A stretch of DNA of 64,000 bases, taken from Shiella aurantiaca (GTDB taxonomy: Bacteria; Bacteroidota; Bacteroidia; Cytophagales; Cyclobacteriaceae). The DNA is taken from assembly GCA_030412945.1 (NCBI GenBank), contig JAUHJS010000007.1, positions 216,127 to 280,126 on the forward strand, written 5' to 3'. Below are positions 50,453 to 60,003 of the stretch, piece after piece; the stretch's first letter is position 1; each line of letters starts with the position of its first letter. The position numbers and the translations under genes are program-made. The notes beneath the pieces were generated by a model. It had not been told where the DNA came from. It saw nothing but the letters and a program-made list of their open reading frames with translations, and searched no databases.

Positions 50453-50523
50453 GGGTAAAAGTATTTAGGTTCAATTAGCGCATCTAATGTAAGGAAATCG
50501 GGGAAATATACCAATAGCTCTAG

Positions 50524-52902
50524 CTATTTTGATAATACTTCTATGGATTGGCTGATACTACGGCCTTTTTCATCTACCAGAGTAAGTGTATGTTTTCCGG
50601 CTGATGCGTAAATTCCCATCTGATGAATACCTTGTGTGGCTCCTAGGTATTCGTGGTCTAAGTGCCAATAAATGACGCTTTTTTCTTGATGGACGGCCTC
50701 AAAAACTACCTTGCCTTTCTCTTCATTCAACTCTTTAGGAATAAAAACTTTGGATAAGTCTTTGGGATAAATAATATCCATCAGCGACTTAGCCGAATGG
50801 CCAGCGCTGCAGTAAGGGGCAAAGGGGGGGAGTGCTTGATAATGTAAGTGGTTTTTCTGATAATAAAAGGCCTGAACGGGAGGTAATACAAACCACGTTT
50901 GACTTTTGCTTTCGCTCAAGGAATAGCAGCTGCTATTGATTTGAAACTGTTCCTCTTTATCTAAAAATACTTGCACATGGTACGAGCATTTGCCCAAGTC
51001 TTGTACGGTGGTATAGGGTTGAAGGAGAACCTGAGTATCGGTACAATATTCAGAGGGAAGGAGTCCGCTCGTGCTGCACACCTTGATTTCCCGTAAATCG
51101 CTATTGGGTTTTTCAAACCAAGGTGAGGCGGGAAGGAAACTCCAAACATCGAAAAGCAAAGGAGCCGCCATTTTCACTCCCGTGAGTTCGGGGCGGCCTT
51201 CTCCATCGGCATTGCCCACCCACACGCCCACGGCATATTGTGGGTTGACCCCAATGGCCCAGGCATCGCGAAAGCCATAGCTGGTGCCGGTTTTCCAGGC
51301 AATTTTCTGAGGACTATCAAACTGCTGCCAAAACGATTCTTCATCAGGCCTATACAGCGTGGAGAGACTTTCCATGGTTTGGTAAATACTTCCAGCACTA
51401 AGCAGGCTGGTTTTTCTTTTCTCCATGTTCTTGGCCAATGCCTCATTTTGAATGAAATAAGGAAGATGCCAATCCTCGGCACGATAGCGGTGTGGTTCGG
51501 CATAGTTGAAATATTGATTAAGCACGCGGCCCATTGAGGCATAAGCGCCCGTAGCCTCCCAAAGTGAGGTTTCCGCTCCACCCAAAATCAAGGAAAGTCC
51601 ATAATGCGAGGGTGTTTGCTGTATACTCGTAAGCGGAAGTTCTTGCAGTAGCTGATGGAAGCGCTCAAGTCCATACGCTTTGAGCGTCCATACAAAGGGG
51701 ATATTTAGAGAGCGAACAAGAGCGTCTTCCAGCGGCACCATGCCCTCGTAGTTTTTGGTAAAGTTGCGCGGGTTGAATCCATTGAAAAAGCTAGGGATGT
51801 CATTGACCAAACTGCGGCTGCTAAGTGCGCCTTGATCAAGGCTGGCCGCATATAAGAAAGGTTTTAAAATACTTCCGGTGCTACGATAGGCTTGCACGAT
51901 ATCTACCGAAGGCCCATGTTCGGAATCAATAGCGGGCATATTGCCCACATAGGCCAAGCAGGCTCCCGAATTGACCTCTATCAGCACTGCTGCCGCATTA
52001 AATACCTGCTGGGCAGCGAGGCGGCTTTTGTGGTTTTGCACTTTGTCGAGCAGGCGTAGCTGCCATGTTTTATCCAGCGTGCTGCGTATCCGTTGTCCCT
52101 GATATCCCGACTTTATGACAAAATCCAACAGATGGGGTGCCAGCTGGGGCAATGGTTTGGGTGCTAGCGGCAAAGCTTCTTCCAAAGCCAAAGCATAGCT
52201 CAGACTGTCGAGATGGCCTTTTTGATGGAGGCGAAGTAAAAGGCGGTTTCTTTTTTCCTTAAGCTTGTCAGTGTTTTTTCCGGGGTGCAGCAAGGCCGGA
52301 CTGTTAGGTAAAACCGCCAGCAGGGCAGCTTCTGCCCAGGAGATATGCTGGGGCGATCGACCAAAATAACGCCAAGTGGCCGCTTCCAGTCCTACTACAT
52401 TGCCTCCAAAAGGAGCATGGCTGGCATATTTACTTAGGATTTCTTTTTTGCTATGGCGCAATTCCAAGCGAGTGGCCAAAATTACTTCTATGGTTTTCTC
52501 TAGCAGGGTACGAGGCTGATTTCGGCTCATTCGAATCACCTGCATGGAAAGGGTGCTGCCACCACTCACCACATGTCCCGAGCGAAGGTTTTGGTACAAA
52601 GCCCGAAAAATAGCAAAAGGGTTTACACCCGGATGGTAATAAAAGTATTGGTCCTCGAATGTTAAGAGGCTGGTGGAAAATTTATTGGGCACTGAATCCA
52701 AGGGCGGAAAGCGCCATTGCCCATCAGGAGCTATGGCCGCACTCAACAATTCGCCCTGCCGATCTTCCAGCACTGTGGTGTAGGAATTGGGAAATAGGAG
52801 GGCCGGAAGTGACCAATAATAGGATAGCCCCAGAACGATACCAAGTCCTATTGCATACTTAAATCGGTGTAAAAAATGAATGAATCCTGTGTTTAACCCC
52901 AT
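50524..52902 (-). CDS. pbpC: Penicillin-binding protein 1C
   Basis: A 792-residue class A PBP: a membrane anchor (about 15-35), a GT51 transglycosylase domain with FEDQYFYYHPGVN and GGSTLSMQVIRM, then a transpeptidase with STGSILKPFLY (SxxK) and KTGTSYGFRDAW (KTG). The C-terminal extension includes a Cys-bearing CSTSGLLPSEYCTDTQVL segment and the BiPBP_C-like end, which defines PbpC. It polymerises and crosslinks peptidoglycan in the periplasm. The alpha-2-macroglobulin gene often paired with pbpC is not adjacent here. Confidence 0.94.
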   Translation of the reverse strand: MGLNTGFIHFLHRFKYAIGLGIVLGLSYYWSLPALLFPNSYTTVLEDRQGELLSAAIAPDGQWRFPPLDSVPNKFSTSLLTFEDQYFYYHPGVNPFAIFRALYQNLRSGHVVSGGSTLSMQVIRMSRNQPRTLLEKTIEVILATRLELRHSKKEILSKYASHAPFGGNVVGLEAATWRYFGRSPQHISWAEAALLAVLPNSPALLHPGKNTDKLKEKRNRLLLRLHQKGHLDSLSYALALEEALPLAPKPLPQLAPHLLDFVIKSGYQGQRIRSTLDKTWQLRLLDKVQNHKSRLAAQQVFNAAAVLIEVNSGACLAYVGNMPAIDSEHGPSVDIVQAYRSTGSILKPFLYAASLDQGALSSRSLVNDIPSFFNGFNPRNFTKNYEGMVPLEDALVRSLNIPFVWTLKAYGLERFHQLLQELPLTSIQQTPSHYGLSLILGGAETSLWEATGAYASMGRVLNQYFNYAEPHRYRAEDWHLPYFIQNEALAKNMEKRKTSLLSAGSIYQTMESLSTLYRPDEESFWQQFDSPQKIAWKTGTSYGFRDAWAIGVNPQYAVGVWVGNADGEGRPELTGVKMAAPLLFDVWSFLPASPWFEKPNSDLREIKVCSTSGLLPSEYCTDTQVLLQPYTTVQDLGKCSYHVQVFLDKEEQFQINSSCYSLSESKSQTWFVLPPVQAFYYQKNHLHYQALPPFAPYCSAGHSAKSLMDIIYPKDLSKVFIPKELNEEKGKVVFEAVHQEKSVIYWHLDHEYLGATQGIHQMGIYASAGKHTLTLVDEKGRSISQSIEVLSK

Positions 52903-52966
52903 TTGGTCTGCAAAATACCCATTAATAGGTATTTCTAAAGCGCCCGAGGATTACAAACTTCGTGCT

Positions 52967-53404
52967 ATGCGATATGAATTTAAAAATCACCTCTTTGCCA
53001 AGCGATGCGCCATCGTGCTTGCCCCTTTGGATATGGAAATTTGGCAAAACGGAATTCCCAGTTATTATCCCTATTATGAGGTAAAGCAGGTGCGTATGCG
53101 CACCAAGTTTGATAGTCGCTGGGGAAAGGTGTACGAATGCTGCATTGAGTTTAAGAATGCCCAAAAGATTGTTTTTAGTAATTATTCATTTGAAGATTAT
53201 TTCTGGCGCGACCTTTCCGCTGCCTATGGACCTTTTATTGATAAGCTGCACGAGCGCCTGCTCAATAATCCGGCTTGTGATTTTAAGGGGGGAATGCAGG
53301 AGAAAGATTTTTGGGTACACCTAGGGGCTGCTTTGGTGGTGCTTTTCCCATTATTTCTTTTCTTACTTTATTTTCCCTCAGTTATGCCCTCAGTTATGAA
53401 CTAG
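52967..53404 (+). CDS. Hypothetical protein with PH-like domain and membrane helix
   Basis: From ATG 52967 the protein has 145 residues; the earlier ATG at 52880 would overlap the divergent pbpC start. It has alternating beta-strands (AIVLAPLDMEIWQNG, YYEVKQVRMRTKFD, CCIEFKNAQKIVFSNYSF) and a helix DLSAAYGPFIDKLHERLL, resembling a bacterial PH domain, then a membrane helix VHLGAALVVLFPLFLFLLYF and an abrupt stop after a 12 bp tandem duplication (CCCTCAGTTATG twice). A second hydrophobic segment continues in the next frame, so a frameshift is possible. I do not recognise the family. Confidence 0.5.
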   Translation: MRYEFKNHLFAKRCAIVLAPLDMEIWQNGIPSYYPYYEVKQVRMRTKFDSRWGKVYECCIEFKNAQKIVFSNYSFEDYFWRDLSAAYGPFIDKLHERLLNNPACDFKGGMQEKDFWVHLGAALVVLFPLFLFLLYFPSVMPSVMN

Positions 53405-53562
53405 CCCTTTTGAAAGTAGGTATGATTGCCTTGCTGATGGGAATGACGATACGGTTTTTTAAGAAAAATCTTCCTTCCGATTACTTGCCCACGCAAATTC
53501 CTGATAGCCTGAGGCCTGTAGGGTTTTCTTGGGGAAATTTTGAGGCGAATCTTGAGTACTAG
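53311..53562 (+). other. Possible frameshifted continuation of the preceding gene
   Basis: An 83-codon frame encodes a second membrane-like stretch (LALLKVGMIALLMGMTIRFF) and a basic-to-polar tail SDYLPTQIPDSLRPVGF. It overlaps the end of the PH-like gene by 94 bp in another frame. If joined, the product would be a PH-like domain followed by a helical hairpin, a sensible architecture. As a stand-alone gene its first 30 residues look like out-of-frame translation. Confidence 0.3.
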
Positions 53563-53597
53563 CGAGTTTCCAACTAACTTGCAGCAAATTGAACCCT

Positions 53598-54392
53598 ATG
53601 AAGCAGTACCACGATTTGATGCAACACATCCTAAGCCACGGGGTGAAGAAAGAAGACCGCACCGGCACCGGAACCCTCAGTGTGTTCGGATATCAAATGC
53701 GCTTTAACTTGGCCGAAGGCTTCCCATTGGTTACTACCAAAAAGCTTCATATCAAATCCATTTTGCACGAACTTTTGTGGTTTTTGCAAGGCAGTACCAA
53801 TATTAGCTACCTCAAGGAAAACGGAGTTTCCATTTGGGATGAATGGGCCGATGAGCGTGGCAATTTGGGCCCCATTTATGGCTATCAGTGGCGCAGCTGG
53901 CCTAAGCCTGATGGAGGCCATATTGACCAAATTCAAGAAGTGATCAATCAAATTAAGAATAGTCCCGATTCCAGACGCCTTATTGTAAGCGCTTGGAACG
54001 TGGCCGATATTCCGCACATGGCCTTGCCCCCTTGCCATGCTTTTTTTCAGTTTTATGTAGCCCAAGGCAAACTCTCTTGTCAGCTGTATCAGCGCAGTGC
54101 CGATGTGTTTTTGGGGGTGCCATTCAATATTGCTTCCTATGCTTTATTGGTGCACATGGTGGCGCAGCAGTGCGATTTGGAAGTAGGTGAATTTGTATGG
54201 ACAGGAGGCGATACGCACTTATATACCAACCATATGGAGCAGGTAGATTTGCAGTTATCACGCAGTCCGTATCCCTTGCCTCAGTTGAAGATTAAGCGTA
54301 AACCGGAGAGTATATTTGAATATACCTTCGATGATTTCGAAATTGTAAACTACCAATGCCATCCAGCAATTAAAGCGCCAGTGGCGGTTTAG
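53598..54392 (+). CDS. thyA: Thymidylate synthase
   Basis: From ATG 53598 the protein has 264 residues, exactly the E. coli ThyA length, and aligns by eye end to end: [32 protein letters not shown], catalytic Cys146 in [31 protein letters not shown], and ending IKAPVAV. It methylates dUMP to dTMP with methylene-THF. The upstream TTG at 53589 adds only three residues. It is convergent with the aminotransferase IV gene, with a 4 bp overlap at the stops. Confidence 0.98.
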   Translation: MKQYHDLMQHILSHGVKKEDRTGTGTLSVFGYQMRFNLAEGFPLVTTKKLHIKSILHELLWFLQGSTNISYLKENGVSIWDEWADERGNLGPIYGYQWRSWPKPDGGHIDQIQEVINQIKNSPDSRRLIVSAWNVADIPHMALPPCHAFFQFYVAQGKLSCQLYQRSADVFLGVPFNIASYALLVHMVAQQCDLEVGEFVWTGGDTHLYTNHMEQVDLQLSRSPYPLPQLKIKRKPESIFEYTFDDFEIVNYQCHPAIKAPVAV

Positions 54393-55189
54393 TCTATTAG
54401 CAAGTTTGATAAGTTGGGGCTGGCAAATCGCTGGCCCTCTATAGTAAGGATGGGAAATAAACCCATTACATTGGACGTGAAAATATATTCTGCCTGCAAT
54501 AGTTCCTCTTTTTGAAACCGTCCTTCCATTACCGTTTTCTTTTGGGTCTTCAGCTGCTGTAATAGCGCCTCTCTGCGCACACCCGCTATGCACCCTGTTT
54601 CGAGACTGGGTGTGAAAAAGGCATTTCGGGCATACCAAAAAAGATTAGAGGAGCTAGCCTCGCATACTTCACCCTTATCGTTGAGGAGAATGAGTTCATC
54701 CAAGCCCCGGCTTTCCTTTTCCAATCCGGCATGGATATAGGGCAAGCAATTGGTAGTTTTGAAAGCGCTTAAGCGATGGGGGTAGATGTAACAAGTTTCA
54801 GCAAAGCCTACCTTATCTTTCACCACCCGATCGATATTGAAGGCATCGGCACGAATACAATAATGGCTGGCTTTGGTATGGGGTGTGTATAAGCCACCTT
54901 CTTTGCGCCAAATGGTGATACGCAAGCGGGCTTTCTGGTATAATCCATTGTCTTCCAATAGGGTTTTTACCTTCTCATGGAGGCTGCTGGGGTTTAGCTC
55001 GCGCGGCATTTCCAATTGAAGGGCTTCGGCAGTACGCTTCATGCGTTCCCAGTGGAGGTGTTCAAAATAAATCTTGCCTTTGTCGGTAACCAAGGTCTCA
55101 AAAAAACCGTCCCCGTAAAGGAGCGCACGGTCATTTCCTTGAATGGGTAAAGGGCCGGAGTGGATTTTGCCATTAAATAGTACGCTCAT
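54389..55189 (-). CDS. Aminotransferase class IV (aminodeoxychorismate lyase / branched-chain aminotransferase-like)
   Basis: A 266-residue fold-type IV PLP enzyme. The start has [30 protein letters not shown]; the middle has the Lys-bearing segment and [41 protein letters not shown], the family's E-x-SxxN cofactor block; then the [13 protein letters not shown] loop. The length and GDGFFETL fit PabC (4-amino-4-deoxychorismate lyase, folate pathway), which would make sense beside thyA, but BCAT-like D-amino acid aminotransferases look similar. Confidence 0.85.
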   Translation of the reverse strand: MSVLFNGKIHSGPLPIQGNDRALLYGDGFFETLVTDKGKIYFEHLHWERMKRTAEALQLEMPRELNPSSLHEKVKTLLEDNGLYQKARLRITIWRKEGGLYTPHTKASHYCIRADAFNIDRVVKDKVGFAETCYIYPHRLSAFKTTNCLPYIHAGLEKESRGLDELILLNDKGEVCEASSSNLFWYARNAFFTPSLETGCIAGVRREALLQQLKTQKKTVMEGRFQKEELLQAEYIFTSNVMGLFPILTIEGQRFASPNLSNLLID

Positions 55190-55262
55190 TACCTTATTTT
55201 ACCTTTGGTAAAGATTATCTTCGAGCCATAAAAATAGTACGTAATATTGAAAAAGAATTGAT

Positions 55263-55940
55263 ATGTCAGGCAAAAGCGGAATTTTTGATATGATAGGGCC
55301 GGTAATGATAGGGCCATCCAGTTCGCATACTGCAGGTGTAGTGCGCTTAGGTCGTGCGGCTATACGCGTGCTCGGCAGTCTGCCCGATGAAGCCGTAATT
55401 ACTTTTTACAATTCTTTTGCCCGTACCTACGAGGGACATGGAAGCGATCGGGCTATCTTAGCCGGACTGATGGATTTCAAAACGGACGATAAGCGTATCA
55501 AAGAAAGTTTTGAGCATGCCAAGGAGAAAGGACTTAAGTATACCTTTAAATCCGTAGGCAATGCCTCTACTCTTCATCCCAATACCATTCGCCTACAATT
55601 AAAAAAAGGCGATAGAAGTATAGAGGTATTGGGGGAAAGCCTCGGTGGTGGAGTAATCAATGTAGCGGAGGTAAATGGTTTCACGGCCAATTTTTCCGCG
55701 AGCTCACACACACTTATTATTACTGCTAAAGATGTAAAAGGCGCCATTGCCTATGTAAGTGAGATCCTATCGCATGATGACTGCAATATTGCCACCATGA
55801 CGGTTTCACGCAAGGGCAAGCACGATGTGGCCTGCCATGTGATAGAAATGGATAGTGGTTTGCGGCCCTTGACCCTCGAGTATATGCGCTCTATTGGATG
55901 GATATTTGAAATTATTTACATTCCCGATATCGATTTGTAA
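55263..55940 (+). CDS. sdaAB: L-serine ammonia-lyase, iron-sulfur type, beta subunit
   Basis: A 225-residue protein matching the beta half of Fe-S serine dehydratases: GIFDMIGPVMIGPSSSHTAGVVRLGRAA, then NSFARTYEGHGSDRAILAG, and a C-terminal ACT domain (LIITAKDVKGAIAYVSEILSHDDCNIA). It converts serine to pyruvate together with the alpha subunit carrying the cluster. The alpha gene is not in the window. Upstream, TACCTTTG at 55200-55207 is a -7-like element on the + strand. Confidence 0.93.
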   Translation: MSGKSGIFDMIGPVMIGPSSSHTAGVVRLGRAAIRVLGSLPDEAVITFYNSFARTYEGHGSDRAILAGLMDFKTDDKRIKESFEHAKEKGLKYTFKSVGNASTLHPNTIRLQLKKGDRSIEVLGESLGGGVINVAEVNGFTANFSASSHTLIITAKDVKGAIAYVSEILSHDDCNIATMTVSRKGKHDVACHVIEMDSGLRPLTLEYMRSIGWIFEIIYIPDIDL

Positions 55941-56022
55941 AACAAAGATGTAAGACACACGTATTAAACCCCATTAGTTTATTCTAATCCCTCAAAAACA
56001 AACAGGAAACAAACCCAAACAC

Positions 56023-57489
56023 ATGAAAAACCTCAGCTTGCGCTTGGCTTTTTTCTTGAGCCTGATGCCTTTTTTGGCTTGGTCTCAGTCGGAAGAACCA
56101 CAAAAATGGACCCTACAACAACTCATCGATTACGCCTTAGAAGAAAATATTCAAGTGAAACTAGCCGAACTGGATGTACAAACCAGTGAGGTGGCGCGTT
56201 CGCAGGCCTTTTGGAACCGCGTACCTAATTTGAATGCTAATGCCAATCAAAACTATGCTTTTGGTCGTTCCATTGATCCTTTTACCAACCAGTTCACCAA
56301 TGATCCGGTTCGGTCGAATAACTTTTCATTAAGTTCGAATATGACTCTCTTTGCCGGGTTTCAGTTGCACAATGCCCATATGCAAAGCATGGCCGATTTA
56401 GAGGCCGCTCGCTATGGATTGCAAAATACCCGCAATACGGTTTCTTTAAATATTGCTTCGTTTTATCTTACCATTCTGTTCAATCAGGAATTGCTTAATG
56501 CCGCCCAACTTCGCTTAGCCTCTACACGTATTCAGCATGAGCAAGTAAGCAAGCAAGTACGATTAGGCGCATTGCCGCAGGCCAATCTTTTGCAGCTCAA
56601 CCAGCAGTTGGCTACCGATGAGCTAGAAGTAACCCGCGCAGAAAACACCTTGGCGCTTTCTCAGCTTAATCTTTTGCAGGCGCTTCAAATGCCTGCTGAT
56701 ACGGAATTGGTGTTGGATATTCCGGCTATTAATGAGCCTACTATCAATTTTACTTTGCCTACGGTAGAGCAGGTGTTTGAGGTGGCGGAAACTACCCAGC
56801 CCCAAATATTGCAAGCCGAGAAAAATGTAAAAGGCAGAAAACTTGGAGTAAGCATAGCCCGTGGAGCGTATTTTCCTACGCTATCCGTATCGGGGAATAT
56901 GTTTACCCAATATTCCAGCATAGGTACAACCCGTACTTTTACTCCGTATGATACGCCTCTGCTTTTGGATCAAGGCTTACCATTAGGTGCTTCATCACCT
57001 TCTCAAACCGGTACGGCTATTCCGGTATTTCCATTTGAATATGGGCAAACACAAGTATCAAGTATTTCTTTTGCCGATCAAATTGACCTCAACCGTAGGG
57101 AAAACTTAAGCTTCACGTTGAGTATTCCTATTTTTACCCGTTTCCAAAGTCGTAATAATGTAAGCAATGCCAAAATCAATTTGGAGCGGGCGGAGCTGAA
57201 TCAGAAGAATGTAAAGAACCAGTTGCGCCAAACGGTGGAGCAAGCCTATTACGATGTGGTAGCAGCTGCCAAAACCTTCGATGCCGTACAAAAGCAGGTA
57301 ATTGCATTGGAAGAATCGAACCGTAACATCGAGCAGCGCTTTCAACTAGGAGCCGCTAATGTGGTGGAATATAACCAAACCCGCAATGACTTCAACCGAG
57401 CACAATCAGATTTGATTCGTGCTAAGTACGACTATATATTCAAACTCAAAATACTCGACTTTTATCAAGGAAAACCCCTAGAACTCTAA
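56023..57489 (+). CDS. TolC-family outer-membrane efflux protein
   Basis: A 488-residue protein with signal peptide ending LAWSQ, then two OEP repeats: KWTLQQLIDYALEENIQVKLAELDVQTSEV and a second around residue 250 (FEVAETTQPQILQAEKNVKGRKLGVSIARGAYFPTLSVSG). Long coiled-coil helices and a late QRFQLGAANVVEYNQTRNDFNRAQSDL are typical of TolC. It forms the outer-membrane and periplasmic tunnel of export pumps. It is followed after 5 bp by the periplasmic adaptor. Confidence 0.95.
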   Translation: MKNLSLRLAFFLSLMPFLAWSQSEEPQKWTLQQLIDYALEENIQVKLAELDVQTSEVARSQAFWNRVPNLNANANQNYAFGRSIDPFTNQFTNDPVRSNNFSLSSNMTLFAGFQLHNAHMQSMADLEAARYGLQNTRNTVSLNIASFYLTILFNQELLNAAQLRLASTRIQHEQVSKQVRLGALPQANLLQLNQQLATDELEVTRAENTLALSQLNLLQALQMPADTELVLDIPAINEPTINFTLPTVEQVFEVAETTQPQILQAEKNVKGRKLGVSIARGAYFPTLSVSGNMFTQYSSIGTTRTFTPYDTPLLLDQGLPLGASSPSQTGTAIPVFPFEYGQTQVSSISFADQIDLNRRENLSFTLSIPIFTRFQSRNNVSNAKINLERAELNQKNVKNQLRQTVEQAYYDVVAAAKTFDAVQKQVIALEESNRNIEQRFQLGAANVVEYNQTRNDFNRAQSDLIRAKYDYIFKLKILDFYQGKPLEL

Positions 57490-57494
57490 AAAAC

Positions 57495-58889
57495 ATGGCA
57501 AAAGCTAAAGGAAACAATCGCATTCTGTATATTTTATTAATCGTAGTAGGCGGACTTATCGCCTTGGCCATTATCGGCAAATCAGCCGGATGGATTGGCA
57601 AGCCCAAGCAGTTGGAAGTGGAGCTGGGGAGCACCAAACGAGTAGATATTACCGAAAAAGTAAGTGCTTCGGGCACGGTTCAACCCGTAACCGAAGTGAA
57701 AATCAGCCCCGATGTATCGGGTGAAATCATGGAACTGACCGTAGAGGAAGGAGATTCAGTAAGTAAGGGGGAATTCTTAATTCGTATTCGTCCGGATAAT
57801 TACGAGTCGGCCCTAAGCCGCGTGCAGGCCAATTTGAATCAGCAAAGTGCCAACTATGCCGATGCCAAAGCGCGTTTGTCGAGTAGCGAGGCACAACTGG
57901 TACGTTCAGAATTGGAATACAACCGTAGCAAAAAGCTCTATGAAGAAAAGGTGATTTCCGATGCCGACTGGGAGCAGATTCAGGCCAATTATAAAGTGGC
58001 CAAGCAAAACGTGGAAAGCGCTAAGCAGTCGGTAGAGGCAGGTCGTTTCTTGGTGATCAGTGCCGAAGCTACCGTGCGTGAAGCCAAAGAAAACCTACGC
58101 CTGACCACCATCAATTCGCCTGTGAGCGGAACCGTTTCTAAACTGAACGTAGAAAAAGGAGAGCGCGTGGTAGGAACCAGCCAAATGCAAGGAACGGAAA
58201 TGCTGCGCATAGCCGATTTGCGTGAGATGGAAGTACGGGTAGATGTGAACGAGAACGATATCATCCGTGTATCGGTAGGCGATACGGCCATTATTGATGT
58301 GGATTCTTACACCTATATGGATAAGAAGTTCAAAGGCATCGTAACCGCCATTGCCAATACGGCCAAGGACAAAACTAGTCCGGATGCGGTAACGGAATTT
58401 GAAGTGAAAATCAAAATCCTGAGCAGCTCCTACCAAGATTTATTAAAAGGCAAAAAAATGGTTTCGCCATTTCGCCCGGGTATGACGGCCAGTGTAGAAA
58501 TCATCACCAATCGTAGAAGTCAGGTGTTGGCTGTGCCTTTGTCGGCTGTAACTACTCGTAATCCGGAAGAAGAGAAAGAAGGAGGCAAGCGTAGCCGCAG
58601 AAGCGAAGGTGCCACAGAAGGAGACGATAAGAAAGTAAACAAAAAGAACGAGAACAAAGAAGTAGTGTTTGTCAATAAAGAGGGCAAAGCAGAGATGCGT
58701 CTCGTGAAAACGGGCATAAGTGATTACGAAAATATTGAGATACTAGAAGGGCTTAGCGATGGAGAAGAAATCGTAACGGGGCCATTTATAGTCATCAGCA
58801 AACGTATCAAAGATGGGGAAATGATTACTTCTCAGAAAAAAGAAGAGAAGAAGAAAGAAGAAAAGGCTGAAACCGAAGAGAAAGAATAA
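57495..58889 (+). CDS. RND/ABC efflux periplasmic adaptor (MacA/HlyD-type)
   Basis: A 464-residue membrane-fusion protein: one N-terminal membrane anchor (about 9-30), a lipoyl half-motif SGEIMELTVEEGDSVSKGEFL, an alpha-hairpin coiled coil (about 100-190), the second lipoyl half TINSPVSGTVSKLNVEKGERV, and beta-barrel segments. A low-complexity insertion (EEEKEGGKRSRRSEG) precedes the last domain, and the tail is KEEKKKEEKAETEEKE. It connects an inner-membrane pump to TolC. No ABC or RND pump gene follows; the terminator is right after the stop, so the pump must be elsewhere. Confidence 0.93.
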   Translation: MAKAKGNNRILYILLIVVGGLIALAIIGKSAGWIGKPKQLEVELGSTKRVDITEKVSASGTVQPVTEVKISPDVSGEIMELTVEEGDSVSKGEFLIRIRPDNYESALSRVQANLNQQSANYADAKARLSSSEAQLVRSELEYNRSKKLYEEKVISDADWEQIQANYKVAKQNVESAKQSVEAGRFLVISAEATVREAKENLRLTTINSPVSGTVSKLNVEKGERVVGTSQMQGTEMLRIADLREMEVRVDVNENDIIRVSVGDTAIIDVDSYTYMDKKFKGIVTAIANTAKDKTSPDAVTEFEVKIKILSSSYQDLLKGKKMVSPFRPGMTASVEIITNRRSQVLAVPLSAVTTRNPEEEKEGGKRSRRSEGATEGDDKKVNKKNENKEVVFVNKEGKAEMRLVKTGISDYENIEILEGLSDGEEIVTGPFIVISKRIKDGEMITSQKKEEKKKEEKAETEEKE

Positions 58890-58893
58890 AAAG

Positions 58894-58919
58894 AAAAACC
58901 CTCGGAAGAGGGTTTTTTT
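58894..58919 (+). terminator. Intrinsic terminator after the efflux adaptor
   Basis: The stem CCCTC/GAGGG closes a GGAA tetraloop, preceded by AAAAA and followed by seven Ts. It lies 5 bp after the adaptor stop codon. Confidence 0.85.
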
Positions 58920-58936
58920 ATGCCCTTTAAATAGGC

Positions 58937-59314
58937 TCAGTCTTTCGTAATAATTTCCTTCCCGAAAGGGGTAAAAGCCAGCACTGCCAGCTTGAAATGC
59001 TGTTTGGCAAAGGGAATACCGATAATGGTAATGCCCAGGATAATGCCGAAGAAAAGGTGGGTAAGGCATATCCAGATACCGCCACAGAAAATCCACAGGA
59101 TATTCATGACCAAGCTTAGGCAGCCGCCACTGCCGGGTGTTTCACGCACCTGTTTGCCAAAAGGCCATAGCGCCAAAGCCGCCAGTTTGAACGATTGCAG
59201 GCCAAAAGGAATACCAATAATGGTCAAGCAAAGCACAAAGCTGGCAATCATATACTCCAAAGCGACCAGTAAGCCACCAAACAGCATCCAGATAAGATTT
59301 CCAAGGGTGTTCAT
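58937..59314 (-). CDS. YccF-family inner-membrane protein
   Basis: A 125-residue protein made of two similar halves: NLIWMLFGGLLVALEYMIAS ... TIIGIPFGLQSFKLAALALWPFGK, then NILWIFCGGIWICLTHLFFG ... TIIGIPFAKQHFKLAVLAFTPFGKEI. The duplicated TIIGIPF-x-KLA pattern is diagnostic for YccF. Function is not established. It stands alone, with 207 bp of non-coding DNA before the next gene on +. Confidence 0.93.
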   Translation of the reverse strand: MNTLGNLIWMLFGGLLVALEYMIASFVLCLTIIGIPFGLQSFKLAALALWPFGKQVRETPGSGGCLSLVMNILWIFCGGIWICLTHLFFGIILGITIIGIPFAKQHFKLAVLAFTPFGKEIITKD

Positions 59315-59450
59315 AAGATAGGTTGATGTTTTATTTCGATAAATATGATTAAAAAGCGCTTAATTCCTAAGTGCCCCTAGGCTTTATTTAAATAATTGGT
59401 ATTTTAGGATAGCCAATCTAAGATGCAGGTATTCACGAAGGAGAAAGGAA

Positions 59451-59468
59451 ATACCCAGAAGTGGGTAT
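59451..59468. promoter_or_regulatory. Small perfect inverted repeat upstream of a signalling operon
   Basis: ATACCC-AGAAGT-GGGTAT gives perfect 6 bp arms 53 bp before the start at 59522. It could be a dimeric-regulator site or a weak hairpin; the following operon encodes a NarL-type response regulator. Confidence 0.35.
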
Positions 59469-59521
59469 GGGTGGCGGAAGAATTAACCTTCATATTTGGA
59501 TACACCTAAATTATTTTACCT

Positions 59522-59977
59522 ATGAACAAGAAAATTCCTTTTGCTGACGCCAAAAAACTGGTGGATGCACACGACAAACACAGAAGAGGGCAATCTAACT
59601 ACCCACGCCCCTCAGGAAAAGACCAAACCAAATGGGTATGGTTCAATATGGAATCATTACAAGAGATGATTGATGTAATTAATAAGGAATACCCGGGGTA
59701 CGATCCTAAGAAAATTGGGATTAAGTTTTACTTAGGCAAATATGAGAATGTTCAAGGCAAGCCCCAGTACAAAGACCATCTCACCTTAGTAATGACCCCT
59801 GCAGAAAAAGTAATGCATGAAGGTGAGGAGGTAATAAAAGACCATGGCTTTAGCATAGCTGAGAAAAGAATGGATGAAGAAAAGTTTGTCGCTATTGCTT
59901 CCGGTGGCGTTTATGAAAACTGGGGGACTGTTTGTCCGCCCACATGTGCCGATCCTCCGATAGGTGATTCTATTTAA
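59522..59977 (+). CDS. Hypothetical protein (Bacteroidota-type, VWFNMESL motif)
   Basis: A 151-residue soluble-looking protein: KIPFADAKKLVDAHDKHR at the N-terminus, WVWFNMESLQEMIDVINKEYPGYDPKKIGIKFYLGKYE in the middle, and a flexible end with CPPTC near residue 138-142. The middle block (aromatic strand, helix, then I-x-FYLG-Y) recurs in uncharacterised proteins of this phylum, but I cannot assign a function. It is the first gene of a run leading into a membrane protein, a histidine kinase and a response regulator. Confidence 0.7.
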   Translation: MNKKIPFADAKKLVDAHDKHRRGQSNYPRPSGKDQTKWVWFNMESLQEMIDVINKEYPGYDPKKIGIKFYLGKYENVQGKPQYKDHLTLVMTPAEKVMHEGEEVIKDHGFSIAEKRMDEEKFVAIASGGVYENWGTVCPPTCADPPIGDSI

Positions 59978-60003
59978 TGTGAGTTTTTAATCATGATTTT
60001 TAG

